Positions 1 through 12,771 of a stretch of 64,000 nucleotides of DNA are shown one piece after another. The stretch spans positions 8,306,001 to 8,370,000 of the forward strand of contig CM060733.1 in assembly GCA_030704615.1 (NCBI GenBank), in the 5' to 3' direction. Every line of letters starts with the position of its first letter. Position 1 is the first letter of the stretch. Under the pieces are notes generated by a model. That model was not told the origin of the DNA and searched no databases. It was given only the letters and a program-made list of their open reading frames with translations. Source of the DNA: Takakia lepidozioides (lineage: Eukaryota; Streptophyta; Takakiopsida; Takakiales; Takakiaceae). A program made the position numbers and the translations under genes.

Positions 1-272
1 ACTCCCCCATTTGGCATACATGCCAATGAGAGTAGAATGATATCTGATGCAATTCCAGCTTTCAAGATGTCAGAATGAACCTCTTTGCCCTTTTCCAGAG
101 CCTCAAGGTTGGCACATGCATTGAGAACGCAGATGAATGTGACCTTGTCTGGCGTCACACCTTCTTGTACCATTTGCTCATAGCTCTTGAAAGCTTCTCT
201 ACCATACCCATGCTGAGCATAACCCACAATCATTGCACTCCATGAGACCACATTTCGGTGAGGCATATTGTC
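1..272 (-). pseudogene. PPR protein fragment (PLS class), decayed, cut by window edge
   Basis: The reverse strand reads DNMPHRNVVSWSAMIVGYAQ, then a stretch ending in VTFICVLNACANLEALEKGK and EVHSDILKAGIASDIIL. This is the typical repeat pattern of plant PLS-class pentatricopeptide repeat proteins, organellar RNA-binding and editing factors. Near position 30 the frame is lost: the expected 'LIGMYAKCG' is recoverable only by shifting one base, and the cysteine position reads W. There is no start codon and no upstream organelle-targeting exon in view, so I call it a pseudogene fragment. It continues beyond the left edge. A similar fragment sits at the right edge of the window on the same strand. 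Confidence 0.85.
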
Positions 273-1161
273 AATGCCTCCAGGGGGAGTTCGACTACTT
301 ACATTTTATGCGGTACATCTCATGTTGTGGAAGGGTGTCACCACTACATCTAGAAGACAAACATTCCGGTCTTTTTCATTATGTTGCATGTGGAATGCTT
401 GGATTGTTGTGAAATGGTCATTTCTGGGGGCTGTGGGTTTGTGCCTGCTGACTTGATTTAATGTCTCATTTTTATGCAGGTGGCAGGTGCGAAGGGAAAT
501 TGTTTTGACAGGCCTTCAAATCAAGTAGGAACTCAGCATGTGCTGTAGTCGATCTACAGTTGGTGTCTAGATGCCTGGCTGTCAGGTGGGAATGAACATA
601 TTCTCTTTCTTTCTCCTTGGTATCTATGGTCTCAATATGAGTTCAAGTGGCTGGATACAGTGTGATAGCCTAGACAGTGGAGAGAAGAGACTGCCTTTTC
701 TAGGTAGGAGCTGAGGATTTGCTTGATAGTGTCGTAATCGACTTTAATCAACTTGCCATACATTTGGGTTGTGCTTGGGATGTGTGGTTTGCGACTGTGC
801 ATTCATTTCTCTGCATGGTCATGCGACTTGGCTGGCCATGAATATGTGGAAGATTCCATTTGGAATGCAGGGCTGTGAGTTGAACTACCTAGTCAAGGGA
901 ATGAAGTGGCCTGGTTGTGGCAATGATGCAGCCGTGGCCAAACTCAAGAATGCGGTCGGTTATGAACAAATGCCAATCAGCTCCTTGTCACTTTTTCAAT
1001 GGTATATGCCCTGCCTTTTCTGTTTGCGGTACTTCGCAAGAACACCAACTCTTTTCTCTCTCTCTCTTTCTGATTCATTATCCTGGATACTCTCACCAGA
1101 GAGACGACCTCTCCAAATCCATCAAGGGATTTGTTCCCTCTGTTTACCAACTTTGAAAATC
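273..1161. other. No gene seen
   Basis: Open frames here are short, overlap on both strands and show no recognisable motif. There is a pyrimidine-rich stretch near 1055-1080. I see no RNA gene and no clear transposon end. Confidence 0.5.
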
Positions 1162-1774
1162 TTGAGGCTGAGCCAAAAGCCCAGAGGCCCTTTTGGGGCC
1201 TAGTTATTGGGCAAGTCACACACAGCAGACTGATGCTTTTGTAAAGGATTTCTAGAGGATATCTGGGTAACTTGGATCAATTGTCTGTTCCAAGGTAAGT
1301 CATGCTACCTGCGTCAGCCCCTGACAAAGGTAGTTTCTGTCCCTTGGTGTTCCACTCAAACTGGGCACGGGGTCAATGGCCCACAAGGCTACGGCAAACA
1401 ACGTCTTATGAGTACACTCTTTGTGGCTGCTCACACACAGCAGATTGATGCTTGAGGCTGAGCCTAAAGCCCTGGCCCTGTTCAGGTCTAATTGCTGGGC
1501 AGCTCACACACAGCAGATTGATTCTTTTGTGAAGGGCTTTGTACGATGCAAAATAATAGGCTCAAATTGCTTCTACTACAAAGGAAGTTTAGAATGTACG
1601 CGCGAACTAATTGTTTATCCCAAGGTAAGTCCCACTACTAGAGTGAGCCTCTCTTGTGCCCAAACTGGGCTCATATGGCCACAAAGCTATGGCAAATGAG
1701 TACATGCTCCCTCTCAACTACCTTTTGGCTACGGCAAACAGCGGCTTATCACTACATTTCTAAACTCTCTTTGT
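1162..1774 (+). repeat. Tandemly duplicated dispersed repeat, about 285 bp per unit
   Basis: Two diverged copies lie head to tail, starting at about 1162 and 1450. Both open with CTTGAGGCTGAGCC.AAAGCCC, followed by a shared CTCACACACAGCAGA.TGAT.CTTTTGT segment and a block containing CTACGGCAAACA.CG.CTTAT. The last block recurs a third time near 1728, just before the 5S-like sequence, and again inverted at about 30291-30335. The family is therefore dispersed, not local. No long reading frame is shared, so I take it as a noncoding element, probably a SINE or a TRIM-type LTR fragment. Confidence 0.6.
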
Positions 1775-1883
1775 GGTAGTGCGTCATACCAAGGCTACTA
1801 CAACAGATCGCATCAGAACTCTGAAGTTAAGTGCCCTTGGGCTGGAACAATACTGAGATGGGGGAAGTCCCAGTGCTGCAGCC
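1775..1883 (+). pseudogene. 5S rRNA-like sequence (pseudogene or 5S-derived element)
   Basis: The stretch matches plant 5S rRNA as I remember it: a GTGCG.TCATACCA 5' end, then CATCAGAACTCTGAAGTTAA, then a CTTGGGCTGGAACAATACTG region and a GGAAGTCCCAGTGCTGCAGCC 3' end. The segment with the pol III box A and intermediate element is well kept. About ten bases normally between GATGGG and GGAAGTCC are missing, which damages box C, so a working rRNA is unlikely. It sits at the end of a duplicated dispersed repeat, not in a 5S tandem array. That suggests a 5S-derived mobile element such as a Cassandra-like TRIM or a 5S-SINE. Confidence 0.75.
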
Positions 1884-4208
1884 GGCCATGAGACTACAGC
1901 AAACAATGTCTTAGTGCACGACAAATGCACAATTCTATGTAGTTTACTTAGTTATCATGAAGATGATTGGTGTTGTGGGGCAATTATGATATGCTCTCCT
2001 AAGAATTTGTAGACAAATGACCTCTCTTTCATTACATTTCTTGGACATGTGAAACAACCTTTCAAGAGTCACTTTATCAATCCAGGGATTCGCATTCTAC
2101 CATTTCTGATGAGCCGTCCTTATTTTTATGGGCAGGAGGCGAGTCTAGCAAGGAGTTAGTCATAAGCAACCGCATTTTGCTAAAAAGCAAATGGGAATTC
2201 TGAAGATCCAAAGGCCATCTGGTCCTGGGGATGAACTTCTGTTGGACCCTCCTAGAAACAGGTGAGGGAGGGCAGGTGCTTATGCTGCAACAGTGATGGA
2301 CCAATCCTCTAAACTACAACGCACGTCCACAAGGACGACTTATGAAGAAATAGCAGTGGCCCTTTATGTTACTCTCTGTATTGGAACATGTTTTCTTTAG
2401 AGGGCAAGTACACTGGAAGGCTGGTCCTGGTTCCAATCTCCTGGTGTGGACTTCAACAGATTACAAGTCTTTAGGCATTTGCAAGCTTGATGTCAAACCC
2501 CTTTAAAAGCTTTGGACCCCAAGGTATGTGCCTTCACCCCTTATGGATGACAACCTTTGTCAGTTTCCAGTACCCCAGGCACTTGTAGCAACTGTAGAAA
2601 GGTGTGATCACTGTGATCAAGGCCTCGCTTATCCAGCTAGGGTAGAATAATCCCCTCATCAATGGGACAGTTTAAAGGCAGACTATGGACACTTACACCT
2701 CAATTCAACTCTTTACTTCTGCTTCAACTGTCAGTCAAACAATCTGAAAAGCACCCTTCAATGGTGTTGATAGATCAAGGCCGAAGATGAATCAGAAGAT
2801 GAATCAGGCCACACCACATATTTGTTCGTGCCTATACTTTAATACTCCGCTCAACCCCCACACTGAAGGACGGCGCACAGTTCCGAGTTCCCAGAAATTT
2901 ACTTAATCATTCTGAGTCACTAAATGACAAGATCCAAGCCAGAAGCACCCCACCAGAGCTACAGCTAACGTACAACGTGCATGTGCTTGCTGTCTGCATG
3001 CAGTGGTCCACCTGCCTACGATCTTCTCCCAGTTTCATTCCACCTTCCACAAATGTAAACGGAGGTCTGGCGTCCAGTGTGAACCGGGCCAGTTGACGCG
3101 CAGCAAAGGTAGAGCTCGCCCACAAGACTTGTCCAAAGAGACTTGCAGAGAGAGAGAGAGAGAGAGAGAGGCGCTGGCAAGTGAGAAGATGATTGGAATT
3201 TTGGAAGCGTGCGAGGGCCGCAACAGGACCCCGCCAGCAGCCGCCGACTGTCGGTCGCTGGCCGCAAGTGAGGCGGTGGAGCCCCGAGTAGGCTTTTGGC
3301 CGGACACGCCGCGCGGGTGCTGCTCTTGTCTCCCTCCGTGGACTTCTCTGCGATGAATACTACAAGTGTACAATGCAGATTCAATGTATGTACATGCGGC
3401 GAGATGTGTTATGAGAATTATTTTTAAGTTGTTTGTTTTATCGGAAGGAAAATGTAGCTTTGTTGTTGGGGCAGGACTCCGCAAAGGGTTTGTGGAGTGC
3501 TGGTAGTGATTCTTAAAATTGGCAAGCGAAGTAATTTAAGACAATGGAATATTTCATCCATGTTTTTAGATGAAGTATGTAAACAGGATGCAGTAGTTCA
3601 TACAGTCTAGTTGGTGCATGTTTGAGAGAGGTGAGAAAGACACATCACCCAGCAATGGTATATGTTTGGGAGAGACTTTCTATACAAAGGTGATTAGTGC
3701 ACAGAATTTGGGATTGTGTAACAGGTAGTCTTATAGTCATGTTAATCAGTTTACAACCCACTCCTAAATTACAATTCCATGCATTTAATTTGCTCTCATC
3801 CTAGCAATGTTATCTTCATGTATTTCAAATTGTTGGTGGAGCCTAAATATGTAGAGCAGTTTCATTCGGGCCCTGATTCTAGAGTGGTCCAGGAATTACT
3901 GTGGCCCAGGAATTAGAGTGGGGCGCTTATGTAGTAAGGCCATGTGTATTAAGGACTGAGATGAGGGGTCCAAAAAAAGAAGGGAAGAATAGGGAAGCTA
4001 CAAAACTAAATTCTCAATTAGTTATTTATTGGCTCTCGTCTAGATAGAGAGACTACGCAACATGTTCAAGTCAAGGGAGAAAATGTGGTCAAAGGACCTT
4101 ACACCAAGAGAGCCAGTGCCATTTGAGGCTTGTAATTTACTATTACTAATAGTATTTACTATTATTAATATAATTTGTTAGTAAATAGTTAATAGGGTTA
4201 TATGTTCA
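1884..4208. other. No gene seen; one GA microsatellite at 3147-3170
   Basis: A (GA)n run of about 24 bp lies near 3147-3170. The frames around 3003-3484 on both strands read through this repeat and its GC-rich flank; they overlap each other and carry no domain. The interval lies 3' of the DYNC2I2-like gene, whose stop codon is at 4209-4211. Confidence 0.5.
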
Positions 4209-7200
4209 CTAGTCTTGCATACCAAGCTCCGCAAAACATGCCAACCTCTTCCTTTCCAATTCCCTTTCTTTCATCAAGTCACTTCCTAAGCGAAACACCT
4301 GAAATCGTAGGAAGAGTTTCTATCATGATTTTTAGAGATGAAATCCCATGATGTCAATAGGCATAACTGCAAAATATAACAGTGGAAGAGAATTAAAAAT
4401 GTGAAGAATAGTGAAATGAATATCGTTGGTGACCTTACACTAAAACTAATAAATTTGAATGTGTGGTAGAAAATGCACCTTCAAACCCACACCTAACAGT
4501 TTATAGCACTATGGACCGACCCCACTATGTAAATGATCATGAGATGAAGTAATCCTACGGCATAAAAATATTTTTTTTAAATAATTTTTTTTATTCTTCT
4601 TAACCCAAAATTCACATGGAGATGGAAGTACAAATGGATAGAATAGTCACCTTAACCTTCTTGCCATGAGATGAAGCAAAATACTGACAAAGTTGGTGGT
4701 TGAAGGATAATGCAAAAACAGGTTCTCCATCATTAACGATAGTTAAGTGAGGATGCAACATACTTTTCTGAAAATTGTGACACACACATATCCCACCAAA
4801 GCATGAGGCCAATGTGTAGGCATATGTATATTAAACTACATTTGGAGAAGTTGAATTGTGCATATCATATTAGAGGATTTTGTTTCTAAATAAATAAATA
4901 AAACAACTAATATTTTACCATAAAAATTATACTAAGTTTTCATCATTCATGACTCAAACTGTTTCCATTGATTAAAGAGATGGAACTTACATCGTCACTA
5001 ACTTGAACTAAAGCAATGTGTAGTTGGTACCTGTAAATCGTAAAGATATATACAACCGTCTCCTGAACCCACGGCTAAAACAAGTGGCCGGAATGGAGAC
5101 CACTCCCCACACATAACATTATTTTCTGAAGGCTCTAGTCTCACAAGAGGTTTGGTCTGCAAAATGCAATTAGCTGTTACATTTCAGAATTTATAGATAA
5201 TTTACTTAAAAAACCTGGCAAACACAAATTAGTTACATGATTATTAGTCAAATTAAACAACATTACACTATAACAATGTATTTAAGTTCTAGAATGGCGG
5301 AAGATTTACCTGGAGGGCATTGTACAAATTTACAAAACCATCATACCCACATGATAAGAACATGTGTTGATGAAATGGTGAAACACTGATAGAATGCACA
5401 GGCCCCACATGAGCATCATACTTGGCCTTTATAGGGCTTCGCAACTTGACCATCTTCCATGCATCTGTTACCCTCAATCTTTAACTTGTTAGCAAATTTT
5501 AATAGGGCCTCTTCCACAACTAGCAATCATTCTTAATATAAAACACATGTCACTGCATTCATCGTATTCCAGTATTATTTTTATTTTTATAAAATCGCAG
5601 GCGGGCCCACATGTGAATTCCACCCAGTGCCCATGTGGCGAGAATAACAAGGTGGCAGGGTTAGAAAAGTGGCTTAAGTAACAGGTGGCACATTCTAACT
5701 GGTCCGCATTGGCAAATTCAGGCTCCTGATATTGAACTGTTGGCGCTTTTTGGCGAAATTTTCGGATTTTACCCCCCCATAATTCCTTTGTAGAAATAGC
5801 TGACCCATTGTCCAAGTCGAAATTTGACGATTTTTTGCCAGGGAAAAAAATGCTATCGTATTCTGGATCTTTAACATATTAAATTGGCATCTAAAAGTTT
5901 TTTCATATTTCCTTTGTAAACTACAAGTTTATGAAAAATATTTACCTGGATTGCTAATTTGATGAGCAAATTCTTCCAACATTTGCTCATTGTGGTGCAA
6001 CTTGCATTTGTAAATTGTGCCACTATCAGTCCCCACTATGAACGAATTATCGTCATTCTTCTTTGAAGCAAACCCAAATGACATGCATGTTCCTGGAGAT
6101 TTACATCCAACAAATACCTATTATAAAAAATCATGTTAATCAATATCAACACATCAGAAAAGAAAGCAAACTTGGCCAACTTCCAAGGAGATAGTGCCTT
6201 CATAGTATCATGGCGTTCTCTTACAGATTGCTTTGTCCTTAGCTTGTTGGGAGAACTTGTCTCAAAAGGCAAAGGCAAGCGATGGTATTCTTTGCTTTTC
6301 ATGTCAAAAGGAAGAATGTAAACTTACTAAGTACCTGCTTTGCCCACTTACATCTCGTATTTGTTCCTTTGTACGTTAGTACAGTTCTTGTGAGTGTATA
6401 GTATACTCGCAAGTGTTTGTCTATGTACATATAAGGCAACATGCCTACTCTATATGGATGGAACTCGTAAAATCAACATTACATATAACATGCTTTACGT
6501 AGATGCTTTGAAAAAAGTCAAGCTTCTTAAGTACTTTGATGCCTCTTGGGAACGGAGATCAGACATCTTTTGCTCTAGCAAATTTCGACCTGTGCACATT
6601 GTGAACTTGAGCACCTTCCCAATTGTAGGAGTCTCACGTAACACACGATCTTCTCCAATTGATATCGACCAGGACATCAATTATTGTGTGATCACAAGAA
6701 AAAAGATGAACTTTAAGCCTTTGCGACATAAAACTTTAGTGTTGTTTCAGCTATGAGGTTCAAGCTATGCAAGGTTAATTTTTTCTTTAACATTTTTAAA
6801 GTTCATGATATGTGTAATGTCAATCATTTTTCTTGCACATGACCCTGGACACTTGGGCCAACGGCACAGGCTACCCTATATGGGTAATGTCAATCATTTT
6901 TCTTGTATATATCATCAAAGTTGAAAGACATATATTATGGGTAATAAATTTTACTACGTACATTCCAGTGTTGTACTGGTATAGAGGGTTTCACCTGGAT
7001 ATCAATATTGGGTATAAGTCTGGTATTGCAGAACCTACCCGACTGTTATTGATTTTTCAATACCAGTACTGATACCAGTACTACCCAGCCATCTTCCTCA
7101 TTTATATTGGTATCAATACTATATTAAATTATTATATATATGCATATGTATTCATACGTATTTATATTTAATATTATATTATATTATATATTTTATTGTT

Positions 7201-10200
7201 TTGTTTATTTACTTGGAATGATACCCTATTGATACTATATACCACATGTTATTTGTGGTCATAATACTCATATTCATACCAGATACCCAACTGGTATGTC
7301 CTAAACCTGATACCAGTACAACACTGGTACATTCCTTCTTCATCTTGGCAATGTAATCTTAGTATCAATGATTATTGATGAATTAGTCACATACCATACT
7401 ACAAATAATATGCATGTATTGATATCAATCCATACACATTACAATATAACATTTATAGTTTGTACTAATCTATTTTTAATAATCTATGATATTGATTTAC
7501 CTCCCCATTTCAACAGCTTTGACGTTTGAGGTTGTGCATAGAAAAGACCGTACCTACATCCAACTTTAGACATCTTAGTGGAGTAGGTAGTAAGAGTGGG
7601 AATATATATGCCAAATCATGATATTAGTGTATAAAGATATTATATATATATATATACAACATAAATATGAATCTTCTTGGAATGAAAATGACATGAAATA
7701 ATTTAGAGTCAGTTCAGCCCATCATCATTAATGCATTATTAATAGTAAGCATTCAAATATTCTAGATATTATATTATATTATACTGATGGTAATTAATCT
7801 TATTAATTCTAATATTACTAAAAATATTAATATGTTAAAATAACATCATTAGAAACAAATCTAATAAGTAACATTAATATTTTTTATATTGAATATCACA
7901 TACCCATAGATTGGATTACTAAGATTGCTGGTGGACCAAATCAGCATTCGTCCATCTGTACTAATAGTAATAATCTGCAATAATGTTAGCTTTGTTAATT
8001 GAAAAAACGGTTTATCTCCAGCTATGCAATAGTTGTAACAATGGACATGGCTTAACAACTTTTAATATTTATAATTGAGTTTTCAAAAATTTCCAAAAAC
8101 CCCACGGTCAGATGTGCTCTTGCATGGAGGAGGCCACGTAGAGTTGACTGCTACGTGGCCATCTCTGATTGGACAGCACTTTCATGCCCAGGGGGTCAAT
8201 TTTTATAATTTCTACCATTGGATGTTGGCATAATTTGGACCAGGGTTTAGGTGTGAAGAGAGTCACTACCTCACCAGAGGGATTTGGAATTTCAGCAATA
8301 TTTCGTAGCATCTTTTGGAGGCCAAATCCCAAATTCTAAATCTTTGCAATGAAGGTAGTTTGAATCCCCCCAGAAACACATACAAAGCACCCCCATGCTA
8401 ACCCTCACATTTGCCCCTCATTTGCATTGACCTGTCATTCCTACCAAAGATTAGGAATGTGTGGAATAAAGACTCCACAAAAATCTGAAAACCTCTCAAA
8501 TTAGTTGGTCAAGGCTGAAAAACCATGTTTTCAAAAACAAAAGCAAAAAATTCATCCTCTCTAAAACCATATAATCTCCCACATTTCACGGTGAAACAAG
8601 TTCATTTTTGGTGAGTGCATGCAAGTGTTAGGGTTCTTTTTTTTGGATGATTTTTGATAGGTAGTAAGTCTCATTTTACTGGGCATGGATAGTAATTTTC
8701 AGGTGTCAAAAAATGAACCATGTAGGAAGTTAAGGGTTAAGGTTGTACCTGATATTTAGCTTTTCTTATTTGATGTCTATTATCTTCTTGATAATCACAA
8801 TGCCAAGACACCTGGTTTCATACGCCCCAAGATATAATTAAAAAATACCTTACACTGGAAACATCGCAGCTGTTGTCACTAAGGCATTTATTCTACAGTA
8901 CCACTTCCAATTGTAGAGATAAATTTGTTATTTCCAGAACTTTGTTCATCAAGTTAGAGATATTTTTTAATCAGAAAATTTAGTATTAAAATAGTAAATA
9001 TTCCTTTTCAAAGATAAGTGTCCCAATCTACAATAATGATGCATCCATCTATTGTTGTGAATTCATTCATATATTGTTTTCTGCAGATATATAGAACATA
9101 TGCTAACTTTGGTGCGACGTCATCACCTCTATGAGTCATATTTTGGCAACAAAGAAAAAGGTAATAAAGTTTCCTCTCAGTGTCTCCTGTTCTCATTATA
9201 AAACTAATAATTACTCAAATGGTTCAAATCAACAACCTGTGTAATTGGATCAGTGTGTGAGGCATGACTAATTTGAGATACTGCTTGTTGCGGGTCATCC
9301 TCATTAAGATCCCATATGTACAACTCTCCTGCATAATATCCAAACATCTCAGTATCTTATAGATATATATATATAGTCTATCGTTTCCATGCCCAATATG
9401 CATATGTGCTATAGAAGTAAATATTATTGTATGCAGATGACTGCCATACTTATATCAATTGAATTTATTTGAATGAATGAGCATGTAATAAGCTTTATAC
9501 AAACTAACCTGTTTCTTATATAGCCATTTTGAAATAGTTCACATAATAGCATACCATTGTATGTGCCTCCAGCGATGAGGGCCGGAGAGGTGGGATGAAA
9601 TGCAATACACATCAAACAGTTCTGCACACACAATCTCAAAAGTTAAACCCAACAACAAAGAATATTTAAAAAAAATTGTAGTAGAATAATATTTTAATGC
9701 AATAACTAGATGGCTAGATGAATTAAAAAAAACTATAAATAAAATGAATGAATCGCCCAGAAACAAAAAAAATGAATTGACTGACTTCAACTAAACTTCA
9801 ACGGATTCTTAGTTTTCCTTTGTGTGGTTTTGAAGTTCATCTATAATTTAGAGCATTCCTTAGCAAGACCAACTTAGTAGTCTTCTAGCATTTAGTGCTT
9901 ATCACTTTTCTTTTTCTTTTTTTGGTTATCACTTTGTTTATAAAAACTTAACAATGTACAATGACATTGTACTTGTAGTGCCATTGTGCATAACCCTTAA
10001 ATGACGAACTCCCTTTTGGTGGGCCCACTAAAAAAAAGTGAGTACTTTCATGGACGAGGGTGTAACTTTTTACCCCCAATCATCCATGGGGATGAACCTT
10101 ATACTTACGTGCATATCTACTACATCCACGTCATCTCAAAAGTGTAGGCAATTTGACCATTGCATTTGGGAGATTATAACAAAATGATCTACCCCAATTT

Positions 10201-12771
10201 TTAGATGTAATATTTCAAAATTGTATGAAAAAATGGTTTGACCACAAAATCAAGTATTGGGTTGAATTCTCCCAGACACAGGGCCTACATAGTCTGATTA
10301 CCTAAAGGCCTCCCTCCCCCAAAAATCAGACCAAAATCCCAAAAATTGAGATAGACAGCTTTGTATGTGAAATCTGGGGGATAAATTGTAATGTTTTGGC
10401 CTTTTTTCCCAAGTACACCCATGAGGTGATATTTGTTTTGTAATTCCTTCGGTAAGTAAGTGCACATTAAGATTTCATAGTGTCTTGTCCAAATTGTTTG
10501 GCATTACGATACATTTTCAGCCCTAGATGTTATTTACAAGATTGCCCATTTGGGCTGCCATATGGGTAGGTTAATGGGGCTAAACACTGGATTTCCTGCC
10601 CTCCTCGCATTTTGCAAAATTCTAGACAGCGGAGCTTTTATCATTTTAGGGCGTTGTAAATTCCCACATGTGCTCCTCCCTAATCTGTACAATTTATATT
10701 TAGGGTTCACTTCCATCCACTGCCATCCATGAAAGCTGGATCCTGGCAAAAATCTGATGCGACCTGATGCGGGTTGTGTCATACTTTAGAGGTTAAATTC
10801 AAACAATTGTAGTTTTAAAAATTGATTTAAGACCAAATAATTGTTGACATCATTGAACTCCATTAAAAAAGAATGAGAAATATTAGAAGCTCACATCAAG
10901 CTTGATAGTTACATTAGGTTTGTCGGGGAGCTCCTGCTGTCCAATGGTCCATGTACAAAGAGCCCCAGGATGTGAGCACCACCCCACCGTATCCTTCCTC
11001 CCATATCTGCTAATCAAAAGAAATAGACGTTGACAATCTTACCACACCTCATGAATCATATCATATATATTAAGTGTAAGTTATTATACTATTGTGAGTA
11101 TGACATGTGCCTTTACATATGTTTTTTCTTTAGGGGACTGATAACTAAGTGATGTCCTAGTAGTAGTACTCGTTGTTATAATTAAATGTGTTACAATGTG
11201 AAAAATATATTTTATTTAGATCACCCATAATTTTATTTTTAAATCTTAAAGTTTAAATTATATATGTATATATATGGAGGGGAGTTATGTGTAAAATACA
11301 TAAAAGAAAGAAAGAAATAAATATTTGTAGCATGGTTAGGTTTTAACAAATAACTTTTCTAAGTGACATCATTACTTTCAAAGTGCTAGGCTATCAATAA
11401 TGACTAAAATATTTTCTTAAATAAATCATTCAATTGTTTTGAATATGAATCATCAGGACTCAGCAATATAAGGCCAAGTGATAGTACCCTGCAGCAATGA
11501 CAAAACCTGTTGCGTTCCATGAAAGGCAGGTACACACCAGTGATGCCATTCCTGTTTCTGAAGTAGTGCATTTCTCATCCCTCAATTCATTGTCAAATGG
11601 GTTCAGCTCATAAACCAATTCTGGATCGTCAGCTGAATCATCCAGACCAATTGGACCTGCACAGAAATTATCTACATCTATTGGTAACATTTATGCACCC
11701 ACACCACATCAAAATGGTGCAGCTTGATTAAAATCTATATGACTACTACTTCTACTTCATTTAATAGGGTATTATTATTACATTTATTATTATTTTTCCA
11801 AATTTTACTCATTATGAAATAATCAAGCGATGTGCATGAGGTAGGTCTTCTAGTAGTTAATATAATGCTGACAGTACAATAAGAAGAGAATTTGTAATAC
11901 AATACTTAGAAAGATGTCTGATTCTGATGTGAGGTTTTCCTCAATTGCTGCTGTCAAAATGGGCTCCATCCAGTGAAGGCTATGTAATAGTGAAATCACA
12001 TTCGCTTGATGCCATATATCTCCCTTTAGAGTTTGGGCCATCTCATGCACTTCTGTTTGTATCTGAAATTAAGAATATTGAAAAACTGTATTGGTTAGAT
12101 AGAAATTGACAAATTCTGATAGTAAGTGATTCTAGCTAGTGATGTAAGTCCCACTTCAAAGAAAATAATAACACTTGTAATCCTAGTTAGCAGCAATAGT
12201 GGGGCGAGTCACTGGGTTGTGTGTTGTATGTGTGTATATTGAAAAATGAGAAAATATTTTAACCATGGAGAATTATATCTATAGGTTTAATTGATAATCA
12301 AAGTAGCTATTAGCAAGGTGATACTGGGCTCAAACCGTGACAACTGATTTTTTTGCTTATATACACTCTCATTAGGACATTTGCCAAGCACTATTGTAGA
12401 AAAAGCTAAAAATAAAATAAAATAAAATATGCTAAGCTATTACTATGGAGAAAACTCACAAGTATCCAATACTGCATTATATTAGACTCATAGTGTGAAT
12501 CATGTTCATCCGTTGATCAAAATGTGTACTTTACATAGCCATGCAAGGCGAGATAAAGAGTATTGAGTGAAAAAGGAAATCATACACAGATAGTTTGAAC
12601 TGGCCATGAAGCTTGACAAATAGCACTTGCTTGAGTCACTGCTTGTGTTTGGCAAGCACTATGTCGCATTTGTAGGCATTTTTGCCATGTGCAAACTATC
12701 AAGGCTTGCATGGCGCTATCAATGTCACTTAACTTCGCCTCCGCATGTGGTGGTGACATTTCCTTGTGCAT
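4209..12771 (-). CDS. DYNC2I2: Dynein-2 intermediate chain 2 (WDR34-like), multi-exon
   Basis: WD40 subunit of cytoplasmic dynein-2, the retrograde intraflagellar transport motor. Exons joined by splice signals and phase: 12771-12586, 12062-11906, 11656-11488, 11006-10895, 9621-9555, 9328-9237, 8811-8749, 7974-7904, one uncertain exon (possibly 7553-7501), 6117-5946, 5464-5310, 5156-5031, 4767-4651, 4298-4209. Landmarks match animal WDR34 in order: an N-terminal Q-T-rich segment with ICIQTE (possible light-chain site), TCLSWNATGFVIAAGYGRK, CIAFHPTSPALIAGGTYNG, GELYIWDLNEDDP, TISTDGRMLIW, FIVGTDSGTIYKCKL, GPVHSISVSPFHQHMFLSCG, EWSPFRPLVLAVGSGDG and a C-terminal exon starting VFRLGSD. Length is about 545 residues, close to the animal protein. 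No stop or frameshift was seen. Exon 8 ends in phase 2 and the 6117 exon starts in phase 0, so at least one short exon between them is unresolved. The ATG at 12771 is the first in frame after a stop. Confidence 0.87.
6966..7326. mobile_element. hAT-type MITE with perfect 8-bp target duplication
   Basis: This AT-rich 361-bp insertion begins CAGTGTTGTACTGGTAT and ends with the inverse, ATACCAGTACAACACTG. It is flanked on both sides by GTACATTC (6958-6965 and 7327-7334). Ends of the CAGTGTTG kind with an 8-bp duplication are the hallmark of hAT transposons. There is no transposase frame, so it is nonautonomous. It lies in an intron of the DYNC2I2-like gene. A second member with the same ends lies at 26751-26939. 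Confidence 0.88.
7640..7660. repeat. (TA)n microsatellite
   Basis: A short run of TA dinucleotides in AT-rich intron DNA of the DYNC2I2-like gene. Confidence 0.7.
9991..10795. mobile_element. Diverged nonautonomous DNA transposon in DYNC2I2 intron
   Basis: The left end reads TAACCCTTAAATGACGA; the right end, read inverted, is TAACCTCTAAAGTATGAC. Internal segments resemble the better-kept element at 46689-47668: TTTTGGTGGGCCCAC, AGATTATAACAAAATG and AAAAAATGGTTTGACCA, in the same order. It carries no transposase. It lies between the exons ending at 10895 and starting at 9621. Confidence 0.6.
12345..12410. other. Intronic AT-rich tract
   Basis: This lies between the first two DYNC2I2-like exons. 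The words GGGCTCAAACCGTGAC at about 12326-12341 resemble a pol III box B, so a tRNA-derived SINE is possible, but no convincing box A or tail was found. Confidence 0.2.
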
